This document shows, one piece after another, positions 34,136 to 45,955 of a DNA stretch of 51,428 nt. Both the position numbers and the translations under genes were made by a program. The stretch is from Plasmodium relictum (taxonomy: Eukaryota; Apicomplexa; Aconoidasida; Haemosporida; Plasmodiidae). The stretch spans positions 1 to 51,428 of the forward strand of contig NW_021628581.1 of the NCBI RefSeq assembly GCF_900005765.1. The letters run 5' to 3'. Positions within the stretch are counted from its first letter, which is position 1. Each line of letters begins with the position of its first letter. Under the pieces are notes generated by a model, which worked only from the letters and a program-made list of their open reading frames with translations, ran no database searches and was not told the DNA's origin.

Positions 34136-37029
34136 ATGATACTTTTATTAATTCTAGCTTTTTATTTATTCATAGTTAAAGAGGAGTATTACATATTTAA
34201 AGTGAATTATACTTATGGATTTTTTTTTTTATCTTTACAATTTTTCGTGCTGAGTAATACTTGCATTTCAGAAGATCCGATAGCAAAAGAAATCCTTGAT
34301 TCGTATTTAAGAATCATTATAATTTTTTAGATATTTTGGCATATATATTTATTATATATATTAAATTTTTTTTTATTTACAGATATAATCTTTTATATGT
34401 CAATAGTTATGAACAACCTAATTTATTAAATACAGTAAACGCAGGAATTAATGAGAGATATGCAGTTAATGAAGATTTAAATTCTCCCTTTAATTTAGAA
34501 CATCTTCCTGATATTTCTAAAATATTTTCTATTGATTCTTTTTTAGAAGGGTTTGAATTTTTTTTTTTTTTTTGTATTTTTATGAATTCTTTCTTTTTAA
34601 ATTAAAATTTATGTAACATACTTTATTTTAAATCTTAGTCTCAATATTAATTTCAACAATGAACATCAAAACAGTGGAACTTCAGTGGAAAGCACTAAAG
34701 AAAATGTAGAAGAAAAAGCGAAAAAGCAAGAAATTTGCAAACAAAAAGGCGACAATATAGTAGATATATCGTGTGGAAGTAGTGAGCATACTCTAAATTA
34801 TAGGATTAGTTCAGGTGGTATCATGTATGAGTGTAAAAATTAAAAATTTTATATTATTACTCTAACATTTTTTATTTAAATTAAATATTTTACATATATT
34901 TACATCTCCTTTTATTTTTAGTGATCACATGAATGTTGATCATGAACAACCAAATATAATGGATCCAAGTGAAAGAATGGCTCAATACTTTCCTGTATGC
35001 CGAACATATAATAGAGAAGAAGATAATGTGAATGAGGAAATTTTCTCGCATAATGTTTCCTCTAATTTACTTACAAATAAGTAGATATATACTTTTTTAA
35101 ATATTTTAACTTTAAAAGCTTTTTACTTTAAATATTTTATATACGTATATTTTTGTTTATTTTTAGTAGATATTTAAATAATATTAATCATAATGGTGAA
35201 GTTTTGAGACCTACAATAGGTACACAAAACACACAAGATAAATGTACTGATGATTTTAATGGTATTGATCTTAGTCTCCTAGAACCTCTTGGAGATCTAA
35301 AAGAATCATTAAATTCATTTATTAAGAGGTATATATTTATTCCTTCTTTTATTGAATATGTTAATGCATAAATTATATTATTTTAATTATAAAAGTTATA
35401 TTCCACTTACACTTTTTTTTTATTTTTAGTTATATTACAAGCAATTCCCCTTGTGAGCAATTCAATATGACCAATCCAATTGAGAGGAAAGATCAAGAAA
35501 TTGAATTAAATTGTAGTAAAGAAAGAAAAAATAATGATAGCCATGAAAGTACTTCAGATAATGCAAACAGTGAACCAGTAGTCAACAAAAATACGCATAA
35601 ATATTTTAAAAGTTTTCTTCATTCTATTACGAATAATGTTTTTAAAATGGAGGCTAAATATATTTCAAATGAAGTACTTCCAAATTTAGATATAATATTG
35701 TATTCTTTAAAAGATAGTTATGATAGCATTAATGGAGCATTTACTAGAGAGATACAACCACTTAAAATTCTTATAAACGAAGAACTCGAAAAATTCGATT
35801 TGCATATATCATTGGAATTGGAAAAAAATTTTACTAATTCTTCTGATTATTTAGATGATCAATCAATAAATAAATATTATAAATATAATTCACTGAAAAA
35901 TAATACATCTTTTGTAATTAATAAAGAAAAAGAACTACTTGCAGTTATAAAGAGTTCCTTAAAAACTTATGAAATGTTAATAGAAAAACTTGAAACTTTG
36001 GAAAAAGTTGTTTCTAATTTAAGAATGATTTTAAATAGTTTAAGTTATAATAGTATTTTTTCTTGTAACCTATCATTTTTGAATTTTGAAGATATATATT
36101 ATATTATAGATGTGTTTAAACTCATTGACAATTTACTAGAAAAGGCTGAATCATCAACTAAAAGAGGATGTTTAAATCTAAGAAAAAAGGAGATACGTGG
36201 TGTCCAAAGATATTTGACTAAAATTAACATTATTTTACATAGATCTTTTTATTCACTCGGTCGTACCTTCGTAAAATTCTTTAGTTTTATTAAATATTCG
36301 AAAGAAGATAATATTCTGCTAATGAAATACCTTTTTTATTTCTTTAATAAAGAACATAAAATGTTGATGGAAGATATGAAAAAAATTATGAATAAACATA
36401 GTGATGTATATGCAACAAAAATGACTTATGATTTTATATTAACACAAATGAAAAATTATTCAGAATATCGTACATATGCTAATAAGTTTTTTAATATAAA
36501 TATTAATGAAAATGAATTGGATAATAATAGTTTACAAGTAATTATGGAAAACGGATTATCATTAAATGGACTACAATATTCCTTAGGAAGAATAAAAAAA
36601 TTAATAGGAATATTATCTTTAAAAAACCAAATAGTATCGATCAGAGATATATTAACTTCGTTAAGCAAAATTAATTTTCATGAGCGAAAACATTCCCCAC
36701 GAATAAAATATAAAATATTATGTAAAGATATGGAAATGAATTTACTGAAAGATTTAAAAGACTTCAAAGATATATATGAAGAAGCTAAACTAAATATAAA
36801 ATCTATTTATTCTTTGAGATATGCAGAAGTAAAAATTTCTGATGCTGAAATTCAAATATTACGGAAAAAAAAACAAATAGAAAAACTTATAAATGGTATT
36901 ACTTCGGCTAAGAATTTAATTAATGACAAAATTCTTAATTCAAATGCTTATGAACAAGTTAAGGCCATTAGAGAATATATTCTCCTATCCAAAGTATTTT
37001 TTATTAAGAAAACTCTAGAAGCATATTAA
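34136..37029 (+). CDS. Six-exon secreted helical protein, 813 residues, family unrecognised
   Basis: Proposed exons: 34136-34302, 34383-34550, 34639-34824, 34922-35080, 35167-35328 and 35430-37029. Every intron is 80-101 bp, starts GT, ends AG after a T-rich tract and falls in phase 2. Together the exons keep one frame to the TAA. The N-terminus is hydrophobic and includes a good signal (FFFLSLQFFVLSNTC), so the protein is probably secreted. Exons 2-5 encode short polar modules of 53-62 residues. From about residue 340 the large last exon encodes a Lys/Asn/Ile-rich, mostly alpha-helical domain with no transmembrane segment. That domain is shared with the gene at 45956-47995 (for example ISNEVLPNLDIILYSLKD against LTNNVNPNLQIVYNDLKN). 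No known domain or catalytic motif is seen. The start is the weakest point: an ATG at 34216 sits just before an 11-base T run but is out of frame. Confidence 0.8.
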
Positions 37030-37584
37030 TGACAAGATACTTAGTAAAGTTGTATTATATATTTATAAAAATAAAAATACTTTCTATATAGACTTTTTTT
37101 GCAAAACATAGTAATATATGATAATTTTTATACAAAAACATTATAAAGAACATTTATTGACTTATCATGGAAAAAAGATATGCATTTTTTATTTTTTAAG
37201 GGTAAGTTTATCTAAGACTGATGTTATATATTGTTGATTAAATATGGAATGTGAATAATTTAAACACATTCATATAAATAAGAAAACAAAAAATTTTTGT
37301 TAAAGTATTGTATTTTGCAAGAATTACTTTGTGATGAAATATTCCATTACATACGAAAGCATTATTTTTAAGAATTTTAGTAAAACAAAAGACATTTTTA
37401 ATACTTTCTATAAATATGTATAATAAATAAAACATAGTTTAATTAGAATAATTTCTTAAAAATATCATTTTACGTTTTACTATATCACATTGTAGCTTCA
37501 TATATTTATTGAACATATCATAGTTTAAGTAAAAATTATAAAAAGAAATAAAGAAAAATATTAATATATATACTTATGATATAA
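37030..37584. other. Downstream spacer
   Basis: AT-rich. Presumably the 3' untranslated region of the six-exon gene. No other feature seen. Confidence 0.5.
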
Positions 37585-37660
37585 TAGTCAATAAAGGATA
37601 TTATTAACTTATAAAATAGTTGTTAGAAAAGTATAAATAAAATAAAAATTTAGGTATATG
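37585..37660 (+). mobile_element. LTR start-like fragment
   Basis: TAGTCAATAAAGGATATTATTAACTT resembles the sense start of the LTRs (TGGTCAATAGAAGATGTTATTAAAC in the copy at 31896). The following sequence cannot be aligned confidently. Confidence 0.35.
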
Positions 37661-38714
37661 CACATTATATTTGGAATAATATCTTAGATAATTATCCAAA
37701 AAATTGTTCTATATCTTTATGAACAAAAATAATTTAATTTTTCTTTTATTTTTAGTTCTAGAATTGTTTTTGTTAACTGTATTTTATATTATGTTGTTTA
37801 AAAAAAAAAAAAGAAAAAGACATTTTTTGTTTTTTTTAAAAAAAATTTTAAGAGAATTTATTTTCATAGAATGAATGAGAATATCTGAAAATTTTTTAAT
37901 AATTTTTATGAACATTTGAATTGCTATAAAAGGTCGCTTCAAACATAAAGGTTTTTATAAGATAAATGTATTGAACTTTAATAAAAATAAGTAAAATGGT
38001 TATTAAAATTTTTATATGTATTATAAATTAATGTTTTAAGAATAAATAAAATATTTTGAAGGAATATTTTATTTAAAGAATTGCAAATGCTATATAGAGT
38101 AAGTTATTTATTTCATGCTATGTGCAATGATTACATAAAAATTACATTATGGGTATATGAAGTATCTGTGCAATAAATAAGATTATTAAGGATTTTCCCA
38201 TATGATATTTATAATTTTTTTTTCAGTATTTCATATAAAATTTCAACCATGTTCAATAATTAATATTATGAATATATTTATATTTTTATTCAGAGGAAAT
38301 TGAATTCAGATGAAATTTTAATAGCCCATATAAAATAATTGTGAAAAATACATACACTAAAATAGGTACCTACAATATGCGAATCTAAAAGTATGTACTA
38401 TAGAATAATTATATATATTACATGCTTTAGTATGTACACAAAAAAAAAAAAACTCCAAAAAAAGAAGAAATTTTTTTCTTGAGGAAGAAATATATATGTG
38501 ATGTTATGAATGATAGTAGTTATGTAGTGTATATATATAATAACTGAAGTAAGAAAAATAATAAAAAATTGATATTAAATGAAAAATCAATAAAGAATTA
38601 GATAAGTGTATCAAATATTTATTTTTAAAATAAAAAAAATTTTGTGTTAAATTATTTAGTATAATTTATAAATAGTTAATTACTTGTAATAATTAATTTT
38701 ATAGGGAACAAAAA

Positions 38715-38807
38715 TAGTAGAGATCTTTCTACATAACCTATTTATTTAATTAGTACTTGCCGAAAGTAATTTAAAAATTTATAAGTGAACGTCTAATTAA
38801 TAAATAA
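38715..38807 (+). mobile_element. LTR end-like fragment
   Basis: AGAGATCTTTCTACATAACC and, 60 bp on, GAACGTCTAATTAATAAATAA. This matches the sense end of family-2 LTRs (GGTATCTCTACATG to AATTAATAAATCA). It could belong with the start-like fragment at 37585, but 1.2 kb is too long for one LTR unless something is nested between. Confidence 0.35.
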
Positions 38808-39001
38808 GTTATTAAACTTATCAGTAGTTCTAGAAAAAAAAATAATAAAAATAACTTATATTTCTCTTTTTTTTTGTCATCATGATCATAAATAAAATAT
38901 AAAAAAAAAAAATAATAGCAATGTAATTAATATAAATTTTAATTTCACAGGGATTCTACTATTTAGTATTTGAGTAAGTATAAATAATATGGATGTGTAC
39001 T

Positions 39002-39683
39002 TGATTTATTAATTGGTTATTAAATAATTTTTGATAAGTATTGAATAGACATATTAACAAAAAGCATGTAGAGAAATATCTACTTGCTTTATTCACTGTA
39101 AAACAATCTTTGTTAAAAAAAAAATAAAAAGTTTAAAGTAATTAAAGTATTTAATGTGAAATAATTACCTTATTTCATATAACTTTTTAAACTCAATAAT
39201 AAAATATATATTAAGTCAATATTTTATTATTCTTCTGCACTCTGATTAATTAAGGAAAAGTTTATATAATTAATAAAAATGTATATACTTATATAAAGAA
39301 AAATATAAAATATTCAATGTGCATTATCATTGAATAATAATTTAAACAATAAGATTCGCAAAATTATAAATTATTAAAAACATCGCAATTTTTTTTAAAA
39401 TGCGTCATAATATATATCACTATAAAGAAAAATATTTTATCACATAATAATTTTTTCTTTTCTTTCAAAAAAAATAATTTTCTAAAAAAAAAGTACTGAG
39501 AAGAATGAAAATTTTCCTGACATACATAAAAAAAACTTTACCTTAAAATAAAATAATAATAAAATATCTTTTTTTTTTTTATGCATTTTTTCAAATATAT
39601 TAAGTACATAATTTAACATTTAGCTGCGTTATATTTCATCCTAATAAGGACTAAGAAAGGTAGATAATACTCTTTGTTGGTCA
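39002..39683 (-). mobile_element. Solo LTR, target duplication GTACT/GTACA
   Basis: 682 bp from TGATTTATTAATTGG to CTTTGTTGGTCA. The flanks GTACT (38997-39001) and GTACA (39684-39688) agree at four of five bases. The termini follow the common architecture (AAGTATTGAATAGAC at about 39036, AGAGAAATATCTAC after it), but the middle is diverged from family 1. It is a member of, or close to, family 2 or 3. Confidence 0.7.
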
Positions 39684-39833
39684 GTACAAAATTATATTTT
39701 TTTGAAAACCTTAGTAGAGATTTATCAATATAAAAAAAATTTAATAATCCTTTTATTAACAAAGATCTGCAAATTATTTTAGAAAGTATATTTAAGATTT
39801 TTTCAATATTTACAATTTAATTAGTTCCATTAT

Positions 39834-40410
39834 TGTATTATTAATTAATTCTCTATTCAATGTCTTTGCTAGAGTATTAAATAAACAAATTAATAAAGAA
39901 CATGTATAATTAAATATACTGGTTTTTATTGCATATACTTATTTTCACATTATATATAGAAATATTTATCATATATGGCATTTAATATATACTAAGCAAT
40001 TCCATATTGCTTAACAGACATATATTTACTTTGACAAACGTACACTTATTTACAAAGAATAAGTATATTTTTTTAAGTTAGGAGCTCACACAAATAATTA
40101 AGTTATGACATATAACAAAATTAAATTCCAAGTTATTCACTGTTATTTCGAAATATACAAATTGAATATAACACAAATATTATACTTTTTATTTATTAAA
40201 AGAAATGAAAATTTTTCTTCTTATTAATTCTTATACATTAATTTTTATATTTTAAGTAAAATTCTTCCTTCAATTATTCAAAAAAACAAAAAAAAAAATT
40301 AAATTTATTTTTTTTTTTTAACTAGCGTCAGTACAAGATTGACTTGAATTTTCTTAACTAGTAAGATAAGCTTTTATATTATAAAAGGCAATAAAATCTT
40401 TTATTAATCA
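39834..40410 (-). mobile_element. Family-1 solo LTR, exact target duplication ATTAT
   Basis: 577 bp from TGTATTATTAATTAATTC to TTTTATTAATCA. The flanks ATTAT (39829-39833) and ATTAT (40411-40415) are identical. The block AACTAGCGTCAGTACAAG is at about 40320-40337. It is shorter than other family-1 copies because A/T runs in the middle are reduced. Confidence 0.88.
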
Positions 40411-40592
40411 ATTATTGACAAAAAGGAAGGAATTAATATAAGAAAAGAAAAACAATAACATATTTGAGAAAGTAAATAAGATGACAAAAATAAATTTTTC
40501 ACTTTCTAAAATTGAAAGACGCCTTATTACATATGTAAAAGTATGAAACTATGATATATAGTATACTTTAACAAGTTAAAGACAGGAATAAT

Positions 40593-40775
40593 ATGTCTTT
40601 ATTTGCTTATTTAACAATGAAGAATCTTGATGATCTTTGGAACACAATAGAAAAAGAATTATGCGCTATTATTGTAAATTGCGAATCTTTCTTTTATCTT
40701 GTTAAAATGTGTAAAACGCAGGTGAAAAATGATTGTAAAAATATGTTGGGAATGTGCTTTATTAACAAAAGATAA
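40593..40775 (+). pseudogene. Coding-like fragment, 60 codons
   Basis: The frame MSLFAYLTMKNLDDLW continues NTIEKELCAIIVNCESFFYL and ends at TAA. It has four cysteines, aromatic and charged residues and about 31% G+C, so it looks like real protein sequence rather than a chance frame. It lacks a signal peptide and sits 183 bp after a solo LTR. It is probably a fragment of a lost gene. A small intact gene cannot be excluded, and no family is recognised. Confidence 0.35.
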
Positions 40776-43700
40776 ATCATATGGGTGAAAATTGAGATTA
40801 TCTAAATTTAATTTGTAATTTATTTTGAACATGTGTAGTTTCAAACAAATTATATATAAAAAATTAAACTCTAGATCCTTAAGATTGAAATATTATCTAA
40901 AAATGTATTTAATTAATTTTTATTTAAAAAATTTATAAGAAATAATAAAATTTGTCTCTTTTTTAGTGATATATATATATAGTAACAAATACTAATATCT
41001 AATTATAGCTTTGCTATTCAAAAACAATTTTTAGAAAGTATCATAAATGGTATTACACTAGTTTAATTTCATAAAATTATTAGTAAATATATTAATTTTT
41101 TTATTAGTATTTCATATTCAATTGATATTAAGATTCTAATATTATATTTTAGTTTCATATATTAATATAATAAATTAAAAATATAATATTTACTTTAGGA
41201 ATTATATGTAATGATGTATAATAAAAATTTTAAAATTATTCAAAAAAAGTAAAAATTGTTAAAAGAATGTCTCAAGAAAAGTCAGTATTTTATATCTCAG
41301 GTAATTGAGATACATAATATATATATAAACATTTTTTAAAATAAAATATTTAATTGCAAATAGCTCCAAATAGTTCAATTAATTATATGCATGCATGTTT
41401 TAAATAAATATTAATTACATTTTTTTTTAGGAAGATTATAAATTTATTGATTTTTTTTTTTTAATTTTATTAAAATAGAAAGAATTTTAATGTTTTTATT
41501 GTAAAATAATGAGAAATAAAACATTTTAAGTTTAGCTATTAATAAATTTAATAATATAAATGAAAAGTATAATATATTCCTAGAATTATAGAAGATACTC
41601 ACATAAACAAAAATATAAAATCATAAAATAATAAAAAATAAAGGATTTTAATTGATAATTTTATTATGCGTATATTTAAAATTATAAAAAAAAAAATACA
41701 TAATGTTCCCAAAATTATAGATGCTTAATTAAAAAAAATATATATTTTTGTTGATGTAGAAACTTTTATGCAAGTAAGTAGCAAACAAGAAAAAAAAATT
41801 TGGAATAATACATAAATAGATATTATTTATTTCATACTTGTGATTAATAGAATTTTTGTATAATATATCATGCAAAATAGGAAACGTATATTAATAAATA
41901 TGTGTAAAAATATATAAGTTTATATAAATATTTATTGTTTTATGTTAATATAAAAATAGAAGTATTTAATTAAAAACAATATATATGTAGTTTAAAATTA
42001 ACCTAATACAAGTAATTATTTTAGGGTATCTTTTTACATAGGTACTTAATTTTATGTTTTTCGTAAAAAGAATAAGAATTTGTACATAAATATATAAATA
42101 ATAATTTAAGGAAATTAATATATCAAAATTATATGCACATTTCATGTAATCAAGAATATATAAAAAAAGAATTTTTATTTGTAATTGCCATCAAAATTCT
42201 TAAATATTAAAATAAAAAAAGTACGAAATATTACTACTTAAGCAGCACTAAATTTGTTTATTCTGATTGTTACCCGTTTTTAATAAAGGATAAATATCAT
42301 ATATAGAAGATAGAGGCTATAAAGAAATTTTTTTCATTAATTTATAGATTTCCATATTAATATTTATTAATCACAATATTATAGATAAAATTTATCTCTT
42401 AACTTATTCTTAGTTTCAATTAAATATTTATACATATAAATATATATATGTGAATAGTTTCTTTACTTTTTGTTATGACATAGATATTTCTTAATGATGA
42501 TAAAAATGACATATTCAACCAAATTAAGAGAAAATTTTAAGAATATAAGATAGAAGGAACAAAAAAGTTCAAAATATATGAAAAAGGAAATAAAAACAAA
42601 GAAATTATTAATGGGAATATTTTAAATATTTGAAATCATAATTCCAATAGTTCAATGGGTATTTAATATGAATCTAAAGAGCATTATCATTTTGTTCATA
42701 TTCTTCTATAAAATATTCTTCCTAATATTAAGAGTTCACGTAATTTATACCTTATTTACTCAAAGTATTTGAAAATGTAAAAGATATATATAATAGACAT
42801 AAGCATATATAAATGATCATTACAAATATAATGTTACTAAACATTTTTGTAAGTAAAGAAGTGATTGACTTCATAAAAAGGATTTATCAATATTACAATA
42901 CTATTGTGGGCATTTTACTGTAAATAAGAGTAACCAAAAGAATTGTATAGAACCATTTTTTAATTTAAGAATAATAAAATATGAATTTAAAAAAAAAAAA
43001 GAGTTAAATGTATAATAGAACAACTTCCTTAATGAAATTTAGTGATCCTTAAAAATGTGAATTTATATTTTTGTAGAAAATAAGAGGAATAATATTAAGC
43101 ATTATAAACAACTTTATTTAAGATTAATTATTTTTTCCTTTAAGAGTACTATTATCAAATGAAAATAAAAGAAATTTTTTTAATATAGTTCTATTAATAT
43201 ATAAATCCCTTTGTAGAAACTCTTTAAATGAATTTTTTTTTAAAAGATAATGCCAATAAATTTATTATTTAACAAAATTTACCTACAAAAAATTCTATAT
43301 GCCTGTAACTTTTCGTAAAATTTTCAGAAATTGTGAACATCTTTTAAGCTTAAATATATTAAATAAAAATTACAAGAATATAAAATAAAATTTTTTTGAT
43401 TATTTAATAAAAAAAAATTTGGAGTAAAAAGAAATTTTAGAATATTCTGTGAAAAAATATTGTGATATAAATTTATAAAAAAGTTTAATATGATTCTATT
43501 AGAAGAAGGAAAGTATATTTTATAATCTCAATATAAGGATATTGAAAGTTTTAATTTTAATGAGATGAAAAAAAATTGATATATGTTCTCATCGAAAAAA
43601 AAATATAAATTAAAAATATTATTTGTTTTAGAAAAAATATATGAAAAATTAATAAAAATTGTATTTTATTATAAACAATTAAACTTTAAGCATAAATAAA

Positions 43701-45955
43701 TTATTAAAAAAAAAAAAATTTAAAGCAAAAAATTTGTAACAAAGTTCATTCAAAGGTACAACTATTTGAAGAAACGAACTGATATAATTTAAAGTTAAAC
43801 AATATTTATTTATACATTTAGTTAAAATATGATAGATGTTAATAAATTTATGTTATTCAAGAAAAAAAAAAAAATAAAAAAAATTATATTGATTTCCCAT
43901 TTAACTAATTTTGCTTCATGAAAATTCAATTAATAAAGGTTTTAATTATAAAAAGTTTAATAAAAAAAATATTTTTCTATTATTATTTTATGTCGTTTAT
44001 TTGATGGTCAAATATACTATAAACGAATTACAATAAAAATATTGTATAAATATATCTAGAAAAAAAAAATTATTTTATAAAAAAATATAATTTTTTTATT
44101 TAAAGATTGATAACTTTTTTAATATAAGAGAAATAGATTTATAAAGAAACTATATAAGTTATAATTATTACTAATGCTTCTATACTTTTAAATATATAAT
44201 GGTTTGTTTTTCTTATTAATAAAAAAAGGATTTTATTAATAATATTATATCGCTTTTTAATTTTTTCCTTTTTTTAAATATGTATTTTTTTTAATAGGAC
44301 GTACTTTATATATACCCTTTATTTTTTGTATTTTTTCAGATAATACTTCTAATTCTTAAAACATATGCAGAGAAACACATACTTATGTTACACATAAATT
44401 TTTGAGGCGTTTAAGCAAAATAATAACATTTTTAATATAGACAATAATATCATAATAAAAAATATAAAAAATTAATATGAATAATATCAAATATTTATAG
44501 TAAATAATTTATATTTTATGTTTGTTTTCACTTTAATAGAGTATAATATATTAGTACATAAATTTAGTTTTTAATCAATTATATCCAATATAAATAAATA
44601 CATGAATTAAAGAATGTATACTTAGTGAATTAAATAAATAAACATACGCAAACATTATATTAATTTTTAAAGGAAGATAAAAATTTATTAATAATTTTAT
44701 CAAATAAATATTATTAATTTTAATAAAAACGGTAAATACTTATATATTTAAACTATTATACATAAATTTAGTATAGATATTTATATAAAGCTTTAGAGAA
44801 ATTTTTTTTTTATCATTATTAAAAAAAATTGTATTAATTATAGTTTATAAGCTTAATATTTTGATTTGAAATACTGCAAATATAATTTTTTATATAAAAA
44901 GATAGTTTTTGAATAATGCAACAGTAATTAGGAATATATCACCTTTTTTTGGTTCATATGTGATAGAAAAATAAAGAAAAAAATATGTATATGTACAATT
45001 TATGATGGAAATTCTTTATGCATAATTTAATTTTAAAAAAAATTTTAAAATTAAATTTAACAATAATTAATAAAAATTCATCTTAATATATTTTTAAAGA
45101 TTATATAAATATTATTAAAATATAAAACTTTGCTCCAATTTTTATTATTTGCATGCATTTAACCTATTGATGCTATTGCATATATTTTTAAATTATATTT
45201 TATACTAGTAATCTTTATTAGATCCATGCTCTCTTCAAACTTTTACAAATTCGTTATTTATATAAATTTTTAGAACAATACTAGCTTTTTCTATATTTCT
45301 ATTTGCTTTTTCATATAGAAAAAAAAATTTATAATACTTAAGAAAAAAATAAAAATCTAAATTTACCAACAATCACATCAAATGAAAAATATGAAATCAA
45401 ATATATAATTATTTTTAGTTATGGAAATTATTTTGACAAAACAATATTAAACTTCAGGTAATATATAAATTTTTAATAAAAAAAAAAAAAGGAAGAAAAT
45501 ATTTGAAATATGATTGAAGAATTACATTTTATTTTCTCTGAAAGATTAAGATTTTCATACAATATATAAGTTAGGAAATTAAAACAGCTAGTTTTTACCC
45601 GAATATCTACTGTTATAGATTAATATAAAGACTAAAATATTTAATTAAAAAGAATAAATGTATAACATAAATTTTATTTGTAGAAAAATATTTATATAAG
45701 ATTTTTAAATTAAATATGTATACTTTTGATATATGTTAAATTAGAAATTAATAATTTATATATTATACAGCGATTTAACTTACAAAAGGTATTATATCAG
45801 AGTTATTTTTATTTTTAATAAGATTCAAAAATAAAAAATTTTCATTAATAAATTAAATCATTATATTTCATAAAATTTTATTATATCATCAGTAAATTTT
45901 CTTATTGTGATTTTTTATTTATTTTTAGAAAAAAAAGTCTCATTATTTTATATAA
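40776..45955. other. Gene-poor region with faint coding-like traces
   Basis: No intact gene. One + strand frame at 42484-42816 has a protein-like composition (LNDDKNDIFNQIKRKF, later NNGNILNI-like and YESKEHYHFVHILL segments) but five internal stops in about 110 codons. That is only moderately fewer than chance at this base composition. The last few hundred bases must contain the promoter of the gene at 45956. No LTR termini were seen. Confidence 0.4.

Noticed and set aside
34336-34605. Separate 89-codon gene after the first exon
   Set aside because: Its first part is intron and its middle is exon 2. Splice sites and phase join it to its neighbours.
35153-35371. Separate 72-codon gene
   Set aside because: The coding core 35167-35328 is exon 5 of the six-exon gene, with good donor and acceptor sites. 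The ends are intron.
36456-36668. 70-codon frame on the minus strand
   Set aside because: Shadow of the last exon of the six-exon gene.
40411-40425. ATTATTGACAAAAAG after the LTR at 39834 looked like another AGTATTGAAC self-insertion
   Set aside because: ATTAT is repeated exactly on the other side of the LTR and the following sequence is unique, so it is a plain target duplication outside any LTR.
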